Assembly: GCF_026151205.1 (NCBI RefSeq)
Contig: NC_087073.1
Span: forward strand, 9,029,411-9,093,410
Direction: 5' to 3'
Length of the DNA stretch: 64,000 nt
Source: Bolinopsis microptera
Taxonomy: Eukaryota > Ctenophora > Tentaculata > Lobata > Bolinopsidae
Every line of letters starts with the position of its first letter. The stretch's first letter is position 1. This document shows, piece after piece, positions 21,404 to 30,880 of this stretch. The position numbers and the translations under genes were made by a program. The notes under the pieces were generated by a model, which worked only from the letters and a program-made list of their open reading frames with translations, did not search any database and was not told where the DNA came from.

Positions 21404-24400
21404 CTACTCTAACTAAAGAGGTATGTAAACACTGCTGCAAGGGTATCTATGTGGGCCAAGCCATAGTCGAGTGTTCCGAATGTAACCATGCAACTCATCA
21501 TAAATGCTACAATATTGTCAATACCGATTTATGCGGTAACTTTCTCTGCAATACATGTGTAAATCTTGCTGTAAAACGATACAACCCGTTCAAATATGAT
21601 ATTTCCGACGAAGAAATCGATCTAGACGATACGATAACTAAGCTCTCGCAAATTTTAAACAGTTGTTCTCAGCTTAACAGAAGTCAAATTAATCAAACTC
21701 TAGAAACTTTAACCGAAGGTCAAATGTCAATGATGTTTCAAAACATAGACGGTAACAAAAGTAACTTTGATACTATGTGTATAGATCTTCGCCGATATAA
21801 CAAAAAGTTTTCCATAATTGCACTTGCTGAAACAAATGTAGGACCTGAATTAAGTAGTTTGTATCAATTAACCGAATACAATAGTTTTTACCAAGCAACC
21901 TTTCGAGAGAAAAAGAAGGGCACCGGAGTTGCAATTTATATCCACCAGTCACTAAATGCAACAATCGATAATACCCTCTCCTATGTGAGTGAAAACCTAG
22001 AAATCCTATTTTTAAGATTCAACAGTGGTAACTCAAGCACCTTTGTTGGAGTTTTATACCGCCCTCCGAGTGGCAATTTTGACTTAGCGCTAAGTGAACT
22101 AGCCGACACTCTGGACAAAGTCCCCAGACACTCGTATATAGCTGGTGACTTTAACATCAATCTTCACGGCGACAGCAACAAGGTTGCTAAATATGAACAC
22201 GTTCTTTACAGTCGAGGCTTCTATCCTCTCATATCTGTAATGACCCATGAAAAACCCGGCTGTATTCCTTCATGCATCGATAACATCATTACCAATGATT
22301 TAGACAACATTATAACATCTGGCACATTCAAAGACAAAATCACACATCATCACCCCATATTCTTAGCACTCAACACACACCTTGACCAGAACGATTGCAA
22401 GATTAAGTATGAACAGTTTTATGACTACTGTAACTCTAACGTAGATAAGTTCACCGACAAACTATCCAATAGTCTTGATAACACTGTAATAAATTGTTTT
22501 GATACCTTTGCTGACACATTTAACGTTGCTTTTGACGAATGTTTCAAGTTAGAAACCCCGAAATGTACAAAACGCACTATGCAAAACAATCCATGGATTA
22601 CACCAGCAATTATAACATCAATAAATCACTGTCACGAACTATACGAAAACTGGGTCAAAGCTCGCAAAGTCAAGTGCAATCTAGGAGATACTGACACAAA
22701 AGGTGGCTTCTGTCACTGCGCAGTATGTAACAAAAAGCGCAGTGAGTACTTAACTTATAAATATTATAGAAAAGAACTCAAAGTTATACGTGAAAAGGCT
22801 CAAACTTCGTACAATATGGGTAAATTTAATGAAGTTCAAGGTGACAGTAAGAAAACATGGCAACTAATCAATAAGATACGCGGCAAAGGGAAACGAGAAA
22901 TTAAACCCCCGTTTGTTATTAATAATGAGAAAATAATGAACCGTAGAATTATAGCTAACGAATTTAATAATTACTTTGTATCTCTTGCCCCTAAGTTGAA
23001 TGAATCATACAGTACAACCGGTCAAATTAGACTAAGTCCAATTCAATGCTTTACGGACTACTTACCAAGACCAAATACCTCAAGTATATTTCTCAGCGAT
23101 TGTACACCAGAAGAAATAGAGAAAATCATTAGCGAACTCAAGAATGGAAAAGCTAGTGACATCCCTATTCACGTCATCAAACGAACGTCTAAGATTATAA
23201 GCCCACTCCTGTCAGTATTATTTAATGAACACATGAGAAATGGAACTTTTCCAGACCGACTGAAAATTGGTAAAATTAGCCCTATATACAAAAAAGACGG
23301 TACAGAATATCTCGAAAACTATAGGCCAGTATCTACCCTAGCTGTGTTCGGAAAGTTATTTGAGAAAGTAATCTACTCCCGTTTGTACAGTTTTCTTGTG
23401 TCGCAGAACGTTTTGTTTGAGAACCAGTTTGGTTTTAGGAAGAGTCACTCAACTAACCACGCCCTTAATTACTCAGTTGACTATGTAAACTCCCATATAA
23501 AGGAAAAGCAACATGTATTAGGTATCTTTATTGACTTATCAAAGGCATTTGACACTATCAGTCACGATAAACTTCTCATAAAACTTGACAAATATGGTAT
23601 AAGAGGTAACGCAAACGAGCTTATTGGAAGTTACCTATCTAACAGACAGCAGTACGTTTCAGTTTTAGGTGAGGAATCTGATAAACTCCCTGTTATTTGT
23701 GGAGTACCACAAGGTAGTGTTTTAGGACCGCTACTGTTTATAATTTACATAAACGATATCTATAACTCATCAGACCTAGGAAAATTTATACTTTTCGCTG
23801 ATGACACCAATATATTTGTAGTCGATAAATCTGTCCAGAATCTCTACCAAAAAGCTAATACTATAATGAACTCTGTTTACAATTATATGAAATGCAATCT
23901 TCTCCACATTAACATCAAGAAATGCTGTTACATTCACTTTACACCAGGAAAGAAGGATGTAACTAGTAGTAGTAGTAATAGTAATGATCTTATTTTAACG
24001 TTGAATAACACAGTCATTAAACGTGTTGATGAAACTAAATTCCTCGGCGTTATTATAGATAAAAACCTTAACTGGAAACCTCATACTGCATATCTTAGTT
24101 CTAAATTAAAGTGTGAAGTCGGTAAACTCTGCCGTATGAGAAGATTTATACCTAAAGAGCTGTATAATGACCTCTACCACACCCTCTTCGAATCTCATCT
24201 AGGATATGGGATCTCAGTGTGGGGAGGCATATCGAACAATAGGCTTGAACCAATATTTAAAATTCAAAAAAAGTGCACTCGTATTCTATTTGGTGATCAA
24301 GAGGCATACAGTAATAAGTTCAAAACATGTGCTAGAACCCGCCCAATTGGATCCCAAAAACTTGGAGCCGACTTCTATAAACGAGAATCAAGTAAACCCC

Positions 24401-24750
24401 TTCTCAGCAGAAACAAAATACTCTGCGTGCATAATTTGTATAAGTACCACTGTCTACTTGAAATGTTTAAAATAATCAAACTTCACACTCCAATACCGAT
24501 GTACAATTTATTTCAAAAGTCACCCCGACGTGATAACTACTTTATTAACCCCGCTGCAACCAATTTGTTTGTATATAAAACCTCGAATATGTGGAATAAA
24601 TTCCTTAAACCTTCTAGTAAGATTGACTTCTCGTCCCCAATTGCACTTGTTAAAGGTCGCATTAAAACTATGCTACTCAATGCTCAAAAAGCTGGAAATA
24701 CTGATGAATGGTCAGAACTCAACTTTGATGGAAATGACATGTGCCTATAA
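21400..24750 (+). CDS. LINE ORF2: PHD finger, APE endonuclease, reverse transcriptase
   Basis: 1116 residues with no internal stop. Residues 9-54 form a PHD-like zinc finger (CKHCCKGIYVG, CSECNHATHHKC, CNTC). The APE endonuclease follows, with LAETN, YRPP, GDFN (249-252) and HHHP (316-319). The RT has PIYKKDGTEYLENYRPVS, FIDLSKAFDTISHDKL, GVPQGSVLGPLLFIIYINDI and catalytic FADD at 799-802. A C-terminal region with KCTRILFG and SNMWNKFL resembles other CR1 polymerases. All key catalytic residues I can check are present, so this copy could encode active enzyme, although ORF1 is truncated. The start overlaps the ORF1 stop as ATGA. Confidence 0.9.
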   Translation: MTTLTKEVCKHCCKGIYVGQAIVECSECNHATHHKCYNIVNTDLCGNFLCNTCVNLAVKRYNPFKYDISDEEIDLDDTITKLSQILNSCSQLNRSQINQTLETLTEGQMSMMFQNIDGNKSNFDTMCIDLRRYNKKFSIIALAETNVGPELSSLYQLTEYNSFYQATFREKKKGTGVAIYIHQSLNATIDNTLSYVSENLEILFLRFNSGNSSTFVGVLYRPPSGNFDLALSELADTLDKVPRHSYIAGDFNINLHGDSNKVAKYEHVLYSRGFYPLISVMTHEKPGCIPSCIDNIITNDLDNIITSGTFKDKITHHHPIFLALNTHLDQNDCKIKYEQFYDYCNSNVDKFTDKLSNSLDNTVINCFDTFADTFNVAFDECFKLETPKCTKRTMQNNPWITPAIITSINHCHELYENWVKARKVKCNLGDTDTKGGFCHCAVCNKKRSEYLTYKYYRKELKVIREKAQTSYNMGKFNEVQGDSKKTWQLINKIRGKGKREIKPPFVINNEKIMNRRIIANEFNNYFVSLAPKLNESYSTTGQIRLSPIQCFTDYLPRPNTSSIFLSDCTPEEIEKIISELKNGKASDIPIHVIKRTSKIISPLLSVLFNEHMRNGTFPDRLKIGKISPIYKKDGTEYLENYRPVSTLAVFGKLFEKVIYSRLYSFLVSQNVLFENQFGFRKSHSTNHALNYSVDYVNSHIKEKQHVLGIFIDLSKAFDTISHDKLLIKLDKYGIRGNANELIGSYLSNRQQYVSVLGEESDKLPVICGVPQGSVLGPLLFIIYINDIYNSSDLGKFILFADDTNIFVVDKSVQNLYQKANTIMNSVYNYMKCNLLHINIKKCCYIHFTPGKKDVTSSSSNSNDLILTLNNTVIKRVDETKFLGVIIDKNLNWKPHTAYLSSKLKCEVGKLCRMRRFIPKELYNDLYHTLFESHLGYGISVWGGISNNRLEPIFKIQKKCTRILFGDQEAYSNKFKTCARTRPIGSQKLGADFYKRESSKPLLSRNKILCVHNLYKYHCLLEMFKIIKLHTPIPMYNLFQKSPRRDNYFINPAATNLFVYKTSNMWNKFLKPSSKIDFSSPIALVKGRIKTMLLNAQKAGNTDEWSELNFDGNDMCL

Positions 24751-26230
24751 TAAGAACATACAAACTAGTCCATATAGATTTCATACTACACACACAAAAT
24801 AACACACACAATACACACCACAGTCAAACATAGAAACTATATATTCACACATATAACACAGAACACTGATCAGCTCACCCGCTTTACACTAGTGTCTGGA
24901 CTTGTCTGGAGTGTACGTCTGGAACGTGGGACGGACTCACAAATATATTGTGTAAACGTACGGCGCGAAACTTAAATATTGTATAACTCTATCATTTCAT
25001 TACCCAGCGTGATTTACCGCGCCAGATTAATGAAATGACGCCGCGCTATATCCGTGAACCTACCGTCACTTATATCTTATATTTTATATTTCGTATCTCT
25101 TACTACGTAACGCGAAATTAAGTTGTATCACACTCCCGGTTTTGGACCCCAATGTTAACCTTGCAGCAACTGTGTCAGCCCAATATACTCTAGAAGTATG
25201 ATCACACTTATTTTAATGAACAAAAGACCCATAATTAATATAATCAGATACTCGTCAACAGCAGCAGTTTCCGTCCGTGTGATGTGTTGTCCTCCTCCTT
25301 TCTGTGTCCCCGTCGTTTTGTTTTGTGAAATGTATTGTAGTAGTGTTTTAATATTTAAATCGAACGCAACTCAATAGTTAATAATAACAAACACAAATAC
25401 TATTTCAAATAATTGATTAATATCGATTTATACGAACCAAACATTAATTATTTTTTAATAACCTTTTATATATGTGTTAAACGATCCAGGGCATATCTAA
25501 AATTCGATAATGAACTTCATATATTATTAGTGCCGCGTGCTGATAAATATTCTGGGAATCAATCCACCCAATCGTGGCGATAACATATTTTTGTGCTTGG
25601 CCGGTTTTAGGTTTGAGTTTGTGCTCCAAAAGTGGTAAATCGGGTGCTAGTAAAGCTCTTGCAGGCAACTGGCTCCTTTTGCCAACTGCTTTTGGTTTAA
25701 GCGCGGACTCACATTTGGAACTGGCACTGGTATAATTGTAATATCCTACGAAGTCAGCATGCTATATTATTTTGCAAAACTCGTTTAATATCTTGACAAT
25801 ATTTTAAGTTTATGGATTTAGGTTTAGGCGCGGCGCACTGCTTATATGTTATAGCTCATTCAGCTTCTGTTTTCAGCGATGTGTTGCTACACACTGTATA
25901 GCATGTGGAACAAGCGCGGTGCCGCGCCTAAGCAGCAAAAGAGTTATTTATTTTAAAATTTATTTTTGTATCTCAAAAATGATGTAAAGTTTTTAATATG
26001 ACGTAGAATTAAAGCTATTTCCGTACAGCCTAAGTGCTAAGCATGCTCGTTAGATAAACTATGAACAATGAACATAACATGCTAGCTTTCTTTATTTTTG
26101 TAAGTCGTGTCGGCTGACATCTTGGGTTGTACTGGATGTAACAAGTTTATTATCAGATGTCTACTTATATTTATTATGATATCATTATTCATTGTAATGG
26201 CAATAAAATTTAAATTTTGTTTTACTTAAA
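24751..26230 (+). other. LINE 3' UTR and tail
   Basis: No ORF of note. It includes CA-rich stretches just after the stop and a GC-rich inverted repeat near 25827-25932 (TTTAGGCGCGGCGC paired with GTGCCGCGCCTAAG), which may be a nested MITE. An AATAAA-containing end lies near 26200-26212. The 3' boundary is placed at the tandem AAATTTTGTTTTACTT. Confidence 0.5.
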
Positions 26231-26274
26231 ATTTTGTTTTACTTAAATACAACGTATTTAGTAAAACAAAAAAT
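26231..26274. repeat. near-perfect hairpin at the LINE 3' junction
   Basis: TTTTGTTTTACTTAAATAC and GTATTTAGTAAAACAAAA are inverted copies separated by AAC, with one mismatch. The loop AAC and flanking ATAC/GTAT echo the ATACAACGTAT end of MITE family B, so it may be a relic of a related element. Confidence 0.6.
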
Positions 26275-26332
26275 TGCTCACTGTACTGCATCAGCTGACT
26301 GATCTGGCGAGCAGTATTTTGCAGCAATTTAC

Positions 26333-26434
26333 TTGTATCACGTTGCGACCCCCACGGTCGTTTCACTTTATCGTCCTGACGATACAGGGGGAGCCGCGCA
26401 CTTCGTGCGCGGCGGGTCATACAACGTATGACAA
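26333..26434 (+). mobile_element. MITE family B, copy 1 (102 bp)
   Basis: Begins TTGTATCACGTTGCGACCC and ends with GGGTCATACAACGTATGACAA in pieces that form an imperfect terminal inverted repeat. Flanks are CAATTTAC and CAATTCAC (7 of 8 bases identical). Internally GCCGCGCAC TTC GTGCGCGGC and GTCATAC AAC GTATGAC are perfect hairpins. An 8-bp duplication suggests hAT-like mobilisation. Confidence 0.8.
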
Positions 26435-26693
26435 CAATTCACTAAGGAAATATTTCGAGAAAAAAGCAGCGCGAGCAACTGCATACTGTGAAGAAATTTA
26501 TAAAAGTATCATCCGCCAAGCTATTGTACTAGACTATGAAAAGCGACGACGTTTTTCAAATGAGTTGAACACCGTCTATATATATTATAGTTTACAGTTT
26601 ACACATTCAAAATTTGCTCCAACCAGAGCCTTCTCGCTTGCAGTAGCGCGCGACCGCCGAAGGCGGTAAAGATATATTCTACTTGTGAAACAA

Positions 26694-26757
26694 ACGCGTC
26701 ACGCAGTACGCGTATACACATGGCTATGTGAACGCGTATACACATTGCTATGTGAAA
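26694..26757. repeat. tandem pair containing ACGCGTATACACAT
   Basis: Two direct copies of a 24-25 bp unit made of ACGCGTATACACAT and GCTATGTGAA. Each can fold on CACAT/ATGTG. No gene association. Confidence 0.6.
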
Positions 26758-27198
26758 TTCAAAATCAGCAGCTTCATATTATATTGAGTCAAAAATTCAC
26801 AACTAGACAGTTCAACTAACCATGTGCTTTTGCATCACTGCGGCGCGGGCGCGCTTGTTTTACACTTAACTAAAACTAGCAAGCTTAATAAAATGTTTGA
26901 TTGCATCCTTCAAGGATATCATAGTTGTAACGCAATGTATTACTGGGCCGCGCCGCGCATAAAGTACTAATGCACGCGTTATTGGTTATACCTCTGACTC
27001 CCGTGAAACTACACCCTATTTGATACGTATCACGTATGAAATAGTTGTATAATTTGCTTTATTTTGCACAGCTCGGTGCAGCACTGCAGCCCGGCCTAGT
27101 GGTGCATTGCACCGATCTAGCGACAAAACATCTAGTTTCGAGAAATATTGTTTGATGCGCGGCGCGGTTCAGTAGTTGGTAGTGCATCGCGCTAAAAC

Positions 27199-27425
27199 TT
27201 TACTGGGCGGCGCTCAGTCTGTCATTCCGCAAAATCTCTATTTGATGATTATGAACATAAATATAGTTGTATCACGTGGTGACCCCCACTGTCGCTTCAC
27301 TATAGTAGAGTTTCTACGATACAGGGGGAGCCGCGCACTCGTGCGCGGCGGGTCATACAACGTATGACAAAAATATAGTATGTTAATACAATATGTGAAA
27401 TATAATAGCTTGGGTCCCCAGGTAA
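27199..27425 (+). mobile_element. MITE family A copy, carrying a nested family B copy
   Basis: Starts TTACTGGGCGGCGCTCAG and ends CCCCAGGTAA. Flanks are GCTAAAAC and GCTAAAAA (7 of 8). A complete family B element with its own 8-bp duplication sits inside at 27267-27370, so B moved after A here. Without the insert, the A copy is about 115 bp. Confidence 0.7.
27267..27370 (+). mobile_element. MITE family B, copy 2 (104 bp), nested in family A
   Basis: Flanked by perfect AAATATAG duplications (27259-27266 and 27371-27378). It begins TTGTATCACGTGGTGACCC and ends CGTATGACAA. It differs from copies 1 and 3 at several internal positions, and the GC hairpin loop is two bases shorter. Confidence 0.85.
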
Positions 27426-27590
27426 GCTAAAAAGCTAATCCCAATGCAAAGCGCTCGTGGTTGTAAAATATAAAAACTCTTCATATTGGTGTCTGGTGAG
27501 ATCAGTAGCAAGCAATAAATCAGCAAGCTAGGTACGGTAATTGCCAAATCAAATGTTAATGATATCATGCCATTTCTCATTTGGAATATT

Positions 27591-27670
27591 TTACTGGGCG
27601 ACGTTCAACCTGTCATTCCACTACAGGTTCAGTCGGTTTATGAACACTATAATCTGGGGTTCCCAGGAAA
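27591..27670 (+). mobile_element. MITE family A copy (80 bp)
   Basis: TTACTGGGCGACGTTCAACC at the left end and GGGTTCCCAGGAAA at the right. Flanks are GGAATATT and GGAATATC (7 of 8). It shares CTGTCATTCC with the other family A copies. Confidence 0.7.
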
Positions 27671-28234
27671 GGAATATCACTCACCTATTCTGTATTTTGC
27701 TGCGGATACTTTCATATTATAATGTGTTCTGTCCAAACAAAGTCACTATTTTTGAAGGTAGTTTTGCATAAAATAATATTTTATTAAGTGCTCAACATAT
27801 TTATGCGATAGAATTTTTATCAAGCTGTTAAGCACTTTGAATGATACAAAGTTCTGTAAAAAACGTTTGGGTAGTCATTTTGCTGTTTTGTTATTTTCTG
27901 TATAGTTTTAAAAAAATTTTAAATGATCTGGGTTAATATATAAACATTTTTCTTACTTTTGAATCAAAACATTAACATAACATCTTTTTTGCTCATGTGA
28001 TTCCACACGCTGTTGGGGCTTAAGCATAAAGACAGTGCTTTTGTGCAAAATACATTGGTCTTCTGTTGCATTGAAATAAAATGTTGCTGTTGTCTGTGAA
28101 TCAAGTTCAATATTTCAAACAGTTTGTCTTTATTTTGTCATACTTTGTAAAAGTTACTGATGGATCTCAACAGTCATATCTTCTCCACCTACTTTTTTAC
28201 TTTGATCAATCATCAATCTCCTCTACGATTTTCC

Positions 28235-28334
28235 TTGTATCACGTTGCGACCCCCACGGTCGTTTCACTATCGTCCTGACGATACAGGGGGAGCCGCGCA
28301 CTTCGTGCGCGGCGGGTCATACAACGTATGACAA
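28235..28334 (+). mobile_element. MITE family B, copy 3 (100 bp)
   Basis: Flanked by perfect GATTTTCC duplications (28227-28234 and 28335-28342). It has the same terminal and internal hairpins as copy 1, with very few differences, which indicates recent amplification. Confidence 0.88.
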
Positions 28335-28342
28335 GATTTTCC

Positions 28343-30540
28343 TTAAACTGCATGATCGAGCATAGCAAACCGTAGATCACTGATATCAATTATTATTGTA
28401 TCTCAAGCTTAAGTATTAAATTATGCGAGAAACCTTCTACCATTGCCAACTTGCAGGAGGATTGTTGATATGGCCTGATCTTCCGCCTACAAATTGAGCT
28501 CTTCCTTGGGCTAGGATGGAGGCAATGGGAGAGGGTAGTCATAATTTTATTTGGGGTTTGGATGTTTCTTTCGACACAAGTTCTTTCATGAGGAGGCTCA
28601 TGTAGTAGCCATTAAAGTGTTTTTATAGTTTTTTATGACTTTAGATGATTTGACATGAGATGCTCAGCAACATATGTTAAAAGTCCCGTCTTTCAACAAG
28701 TTAAAACTGCATTATAGAAAAAATGGGAATGTTTAATCCAACAGTTAGATACATTGCTTGCTCTGATAGTGAGAGTGACTGATAGTTGTCTTACAGCATT
28801 TTTGATCCTTCTGTATTTTGTAAACACACACACACATAACAACTTTAAAAAGTTCCCAGTCTCTTCATTATTACAGTGGTAAGATACTTCAAAAAAATGT
28901 ATAGTTTGCAACTTCGACTGCATTTGAAAAAACTTTATCTTTCCTAAAAAGCCTTATTACGATTGAAAATTCTTAACTAGCTGGTTATTTTCCCAAACTA
29001 AGGTCTGTCCCAAATTCCCCATCACAGAGGTTTCAAACATTGTCTTATTAAAACCTAATTTAGAGCTGAATTTAACCAGTAGTTTGATAGTTTCTGAGCT
29101 CTGGGTCTTAAGTCATATTTTGCAATTTCCGGTCCCTTCTGGGGTAAGATATCAGGATTCCGATGATGATTTAAAGATGAGTCCATCATTTCACCCATCT
29201 TGGCAATATGAATTTAATTTATTATTGTGCAAAAATTTGTACTCATCATTCTAATTCTTCATCTGAGTCAACAGTGATGGTTTGAGTTATCTCATCAAGG
29301 TTGTTAATAAATATTAGTCTATTAAGTTTAATAATGCGATGAGAATATTAACAAGCAGATTCACATTTATTTTAGCCTAATTATGTGCCTCATTTAACTA
29401 TGTTGGAGGCTATTGGAATTTTTCGATTGAAAATTCCTCTAAAATGAACTTTAAATTTGACATCTACTCACTCAATGCATAAGAATATCATTAAGGTTCA
29501 TATTTTACTACAATAACCACTAAAACTGTAAATAGAACCATCCATTGGATTGATAAATCAGTCAATATTTGTTGTCTCAAATATATAGCGTGGATATGGG
29601 CCCTACGGGATGGTTCTAAGCCAGAAATACTTTTAAATAATATCAGAGAATATTCATAATGTTTTTCATTTTGATACATACATATATTTTGTACATATAT
29701 TTAAATTAATATGACTTTAGTCGATATATTACAATAAAAATAGTAACTTGAAAATTTCGCTCGTTAGTGAAATGCTACTATTTGTAAATTGAACACTTTC
29801 TGGAAAACAAGATTAATTCATTAGTATTACAATTGATATAAACTTGTACACTTACAATTCAATAAAGTTTTTACACTTCATATTTTAGCTGAGACACAGT
29901 TTGGTCTATGGAAGTAATATTGTTCGATAACACTCTTTAAACCATGACCATTGAAATAGTTAGATATCAGACATCAACTCAGATGAAATGATTAATATTA
30001 ACTAATAGCTCCAAATATCCTGATATTTGTGTGTGACCCTATGTTCACCCAATGTCCTTCTCTTGTATCGTCACATGCCCCCTACCCATTAGTATGCAAT
30101 ACTTACGTGTCAAATTCATTGCTTCTTCCAAGTTTTATGAGTGTTTTTACAGAAATGATTCGTTACCCCTAGCAACGCTCTAACATAGTTGCTGTAAAAC
30201 ACCCAATATCTGGCTCTGTTTTAAGTTAAACCTAATTAGAGCTGATAGACGAGAACAAAACAGCAGGATTACCTGCATGGCCCACGAGTCATCGGACAAG
30301 CTTGCTTGATTCTGAGCGAGTTTAAAAACCGTTTAAATATGCATCTTAAATCAGCCCTTGCTTCTCATAATTAACCAGATGATATCCGGATCTTGCTTGT
30401 GCAGTGCAGGACGTCAGGGTAATCACCAGGCTGGTCTCTTATTGTCCTCTAATTGAATGTGATAGCGTGTAGATTGTGTGGTTAGTGCAGTTTCTGTTTC
30501 ACGTCTCGTCTCACTCAATTAGTCTCGTCTGAGCTGCTTG
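28343..30540. other. AT-rich non-coding stretch
   Basis: No exon, RNA gene or repeat array I can support. ORFs here are short and show no protein-like composition. Confidence 0.4.
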
Positions 30541-30599
30541 TGTGTCATTGTCCTCCTCCTTCATGCCATGGCGGCCGTCAAAGCTTGTTTCCCTTTTGT

Positions 30600-30870
30600 G
30601 TCCTTACCACTTTGGGTCTGTTTTATGTTGCTTTGTTTACCAACAAAGACCGGTTTGTTTCCCACAATATCTCCCCCACATTCAACCATGCCTCACAGTT
30701 TTGTTTAGATCAACTAATAGTTTAGGGTTTAGATTTTTATTATTTACTTGCCTTAGGTCTGTTGCATAGCTCGCTTTGTTTACCAACAAAGACCGGCTCG
30801 TTCTCCACCATATTTCCCCCACAGCTCATAGTTAAATTTAGATCAACTTCTTGTTTAGAGGAGATTCTTA
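30600..30870 (+). repeat. diverged tandem duplication with forkhead-like sites
   Basis: Two copies about 140 bp apart share TTTGTTTACCAACAAAG and then ACCGG, TTTCCCACA and TTAGATCAACT. TGTTTAC is a forkhead-type core, and the surrounding bases form a palindrome. No gene start is identified nearby, so a regulatory role is only a possibility. Confidence 0.5.
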
Positions 30871-30880
30871 TTGTACTAGA

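Larger units (their letters stand above)
20844..26230 (+). mobile_element. CR1-like LINE, 5'-truncated, ORF2 intact
   Basis: Consists of a truncated esterase ORF1, a 1116-aa ORF2 and a 1.4-kb 3' UTR. The 3' end has GGCAATAAAATTT followed by a short tandem of AAATTTTGTTTTACTT, typical of LINE tails copied by target-primed reverse transcription. The 5' break falls between the second 365-bp element and 20905, at a short duplicated CATCTGACATCAAAC. PHD, esterase, APE and RT modules together place it in the CR1 group. I could not define its target duplication. Confidence 0.8.

Noticed and set aside
26333-28334. CRISPR-like or structured RNA reading of the three 100-bp repeats
   Set aside because: Spacing is irregular and each copy is bordered by its own 8-bp duplication, which indicates transposition.
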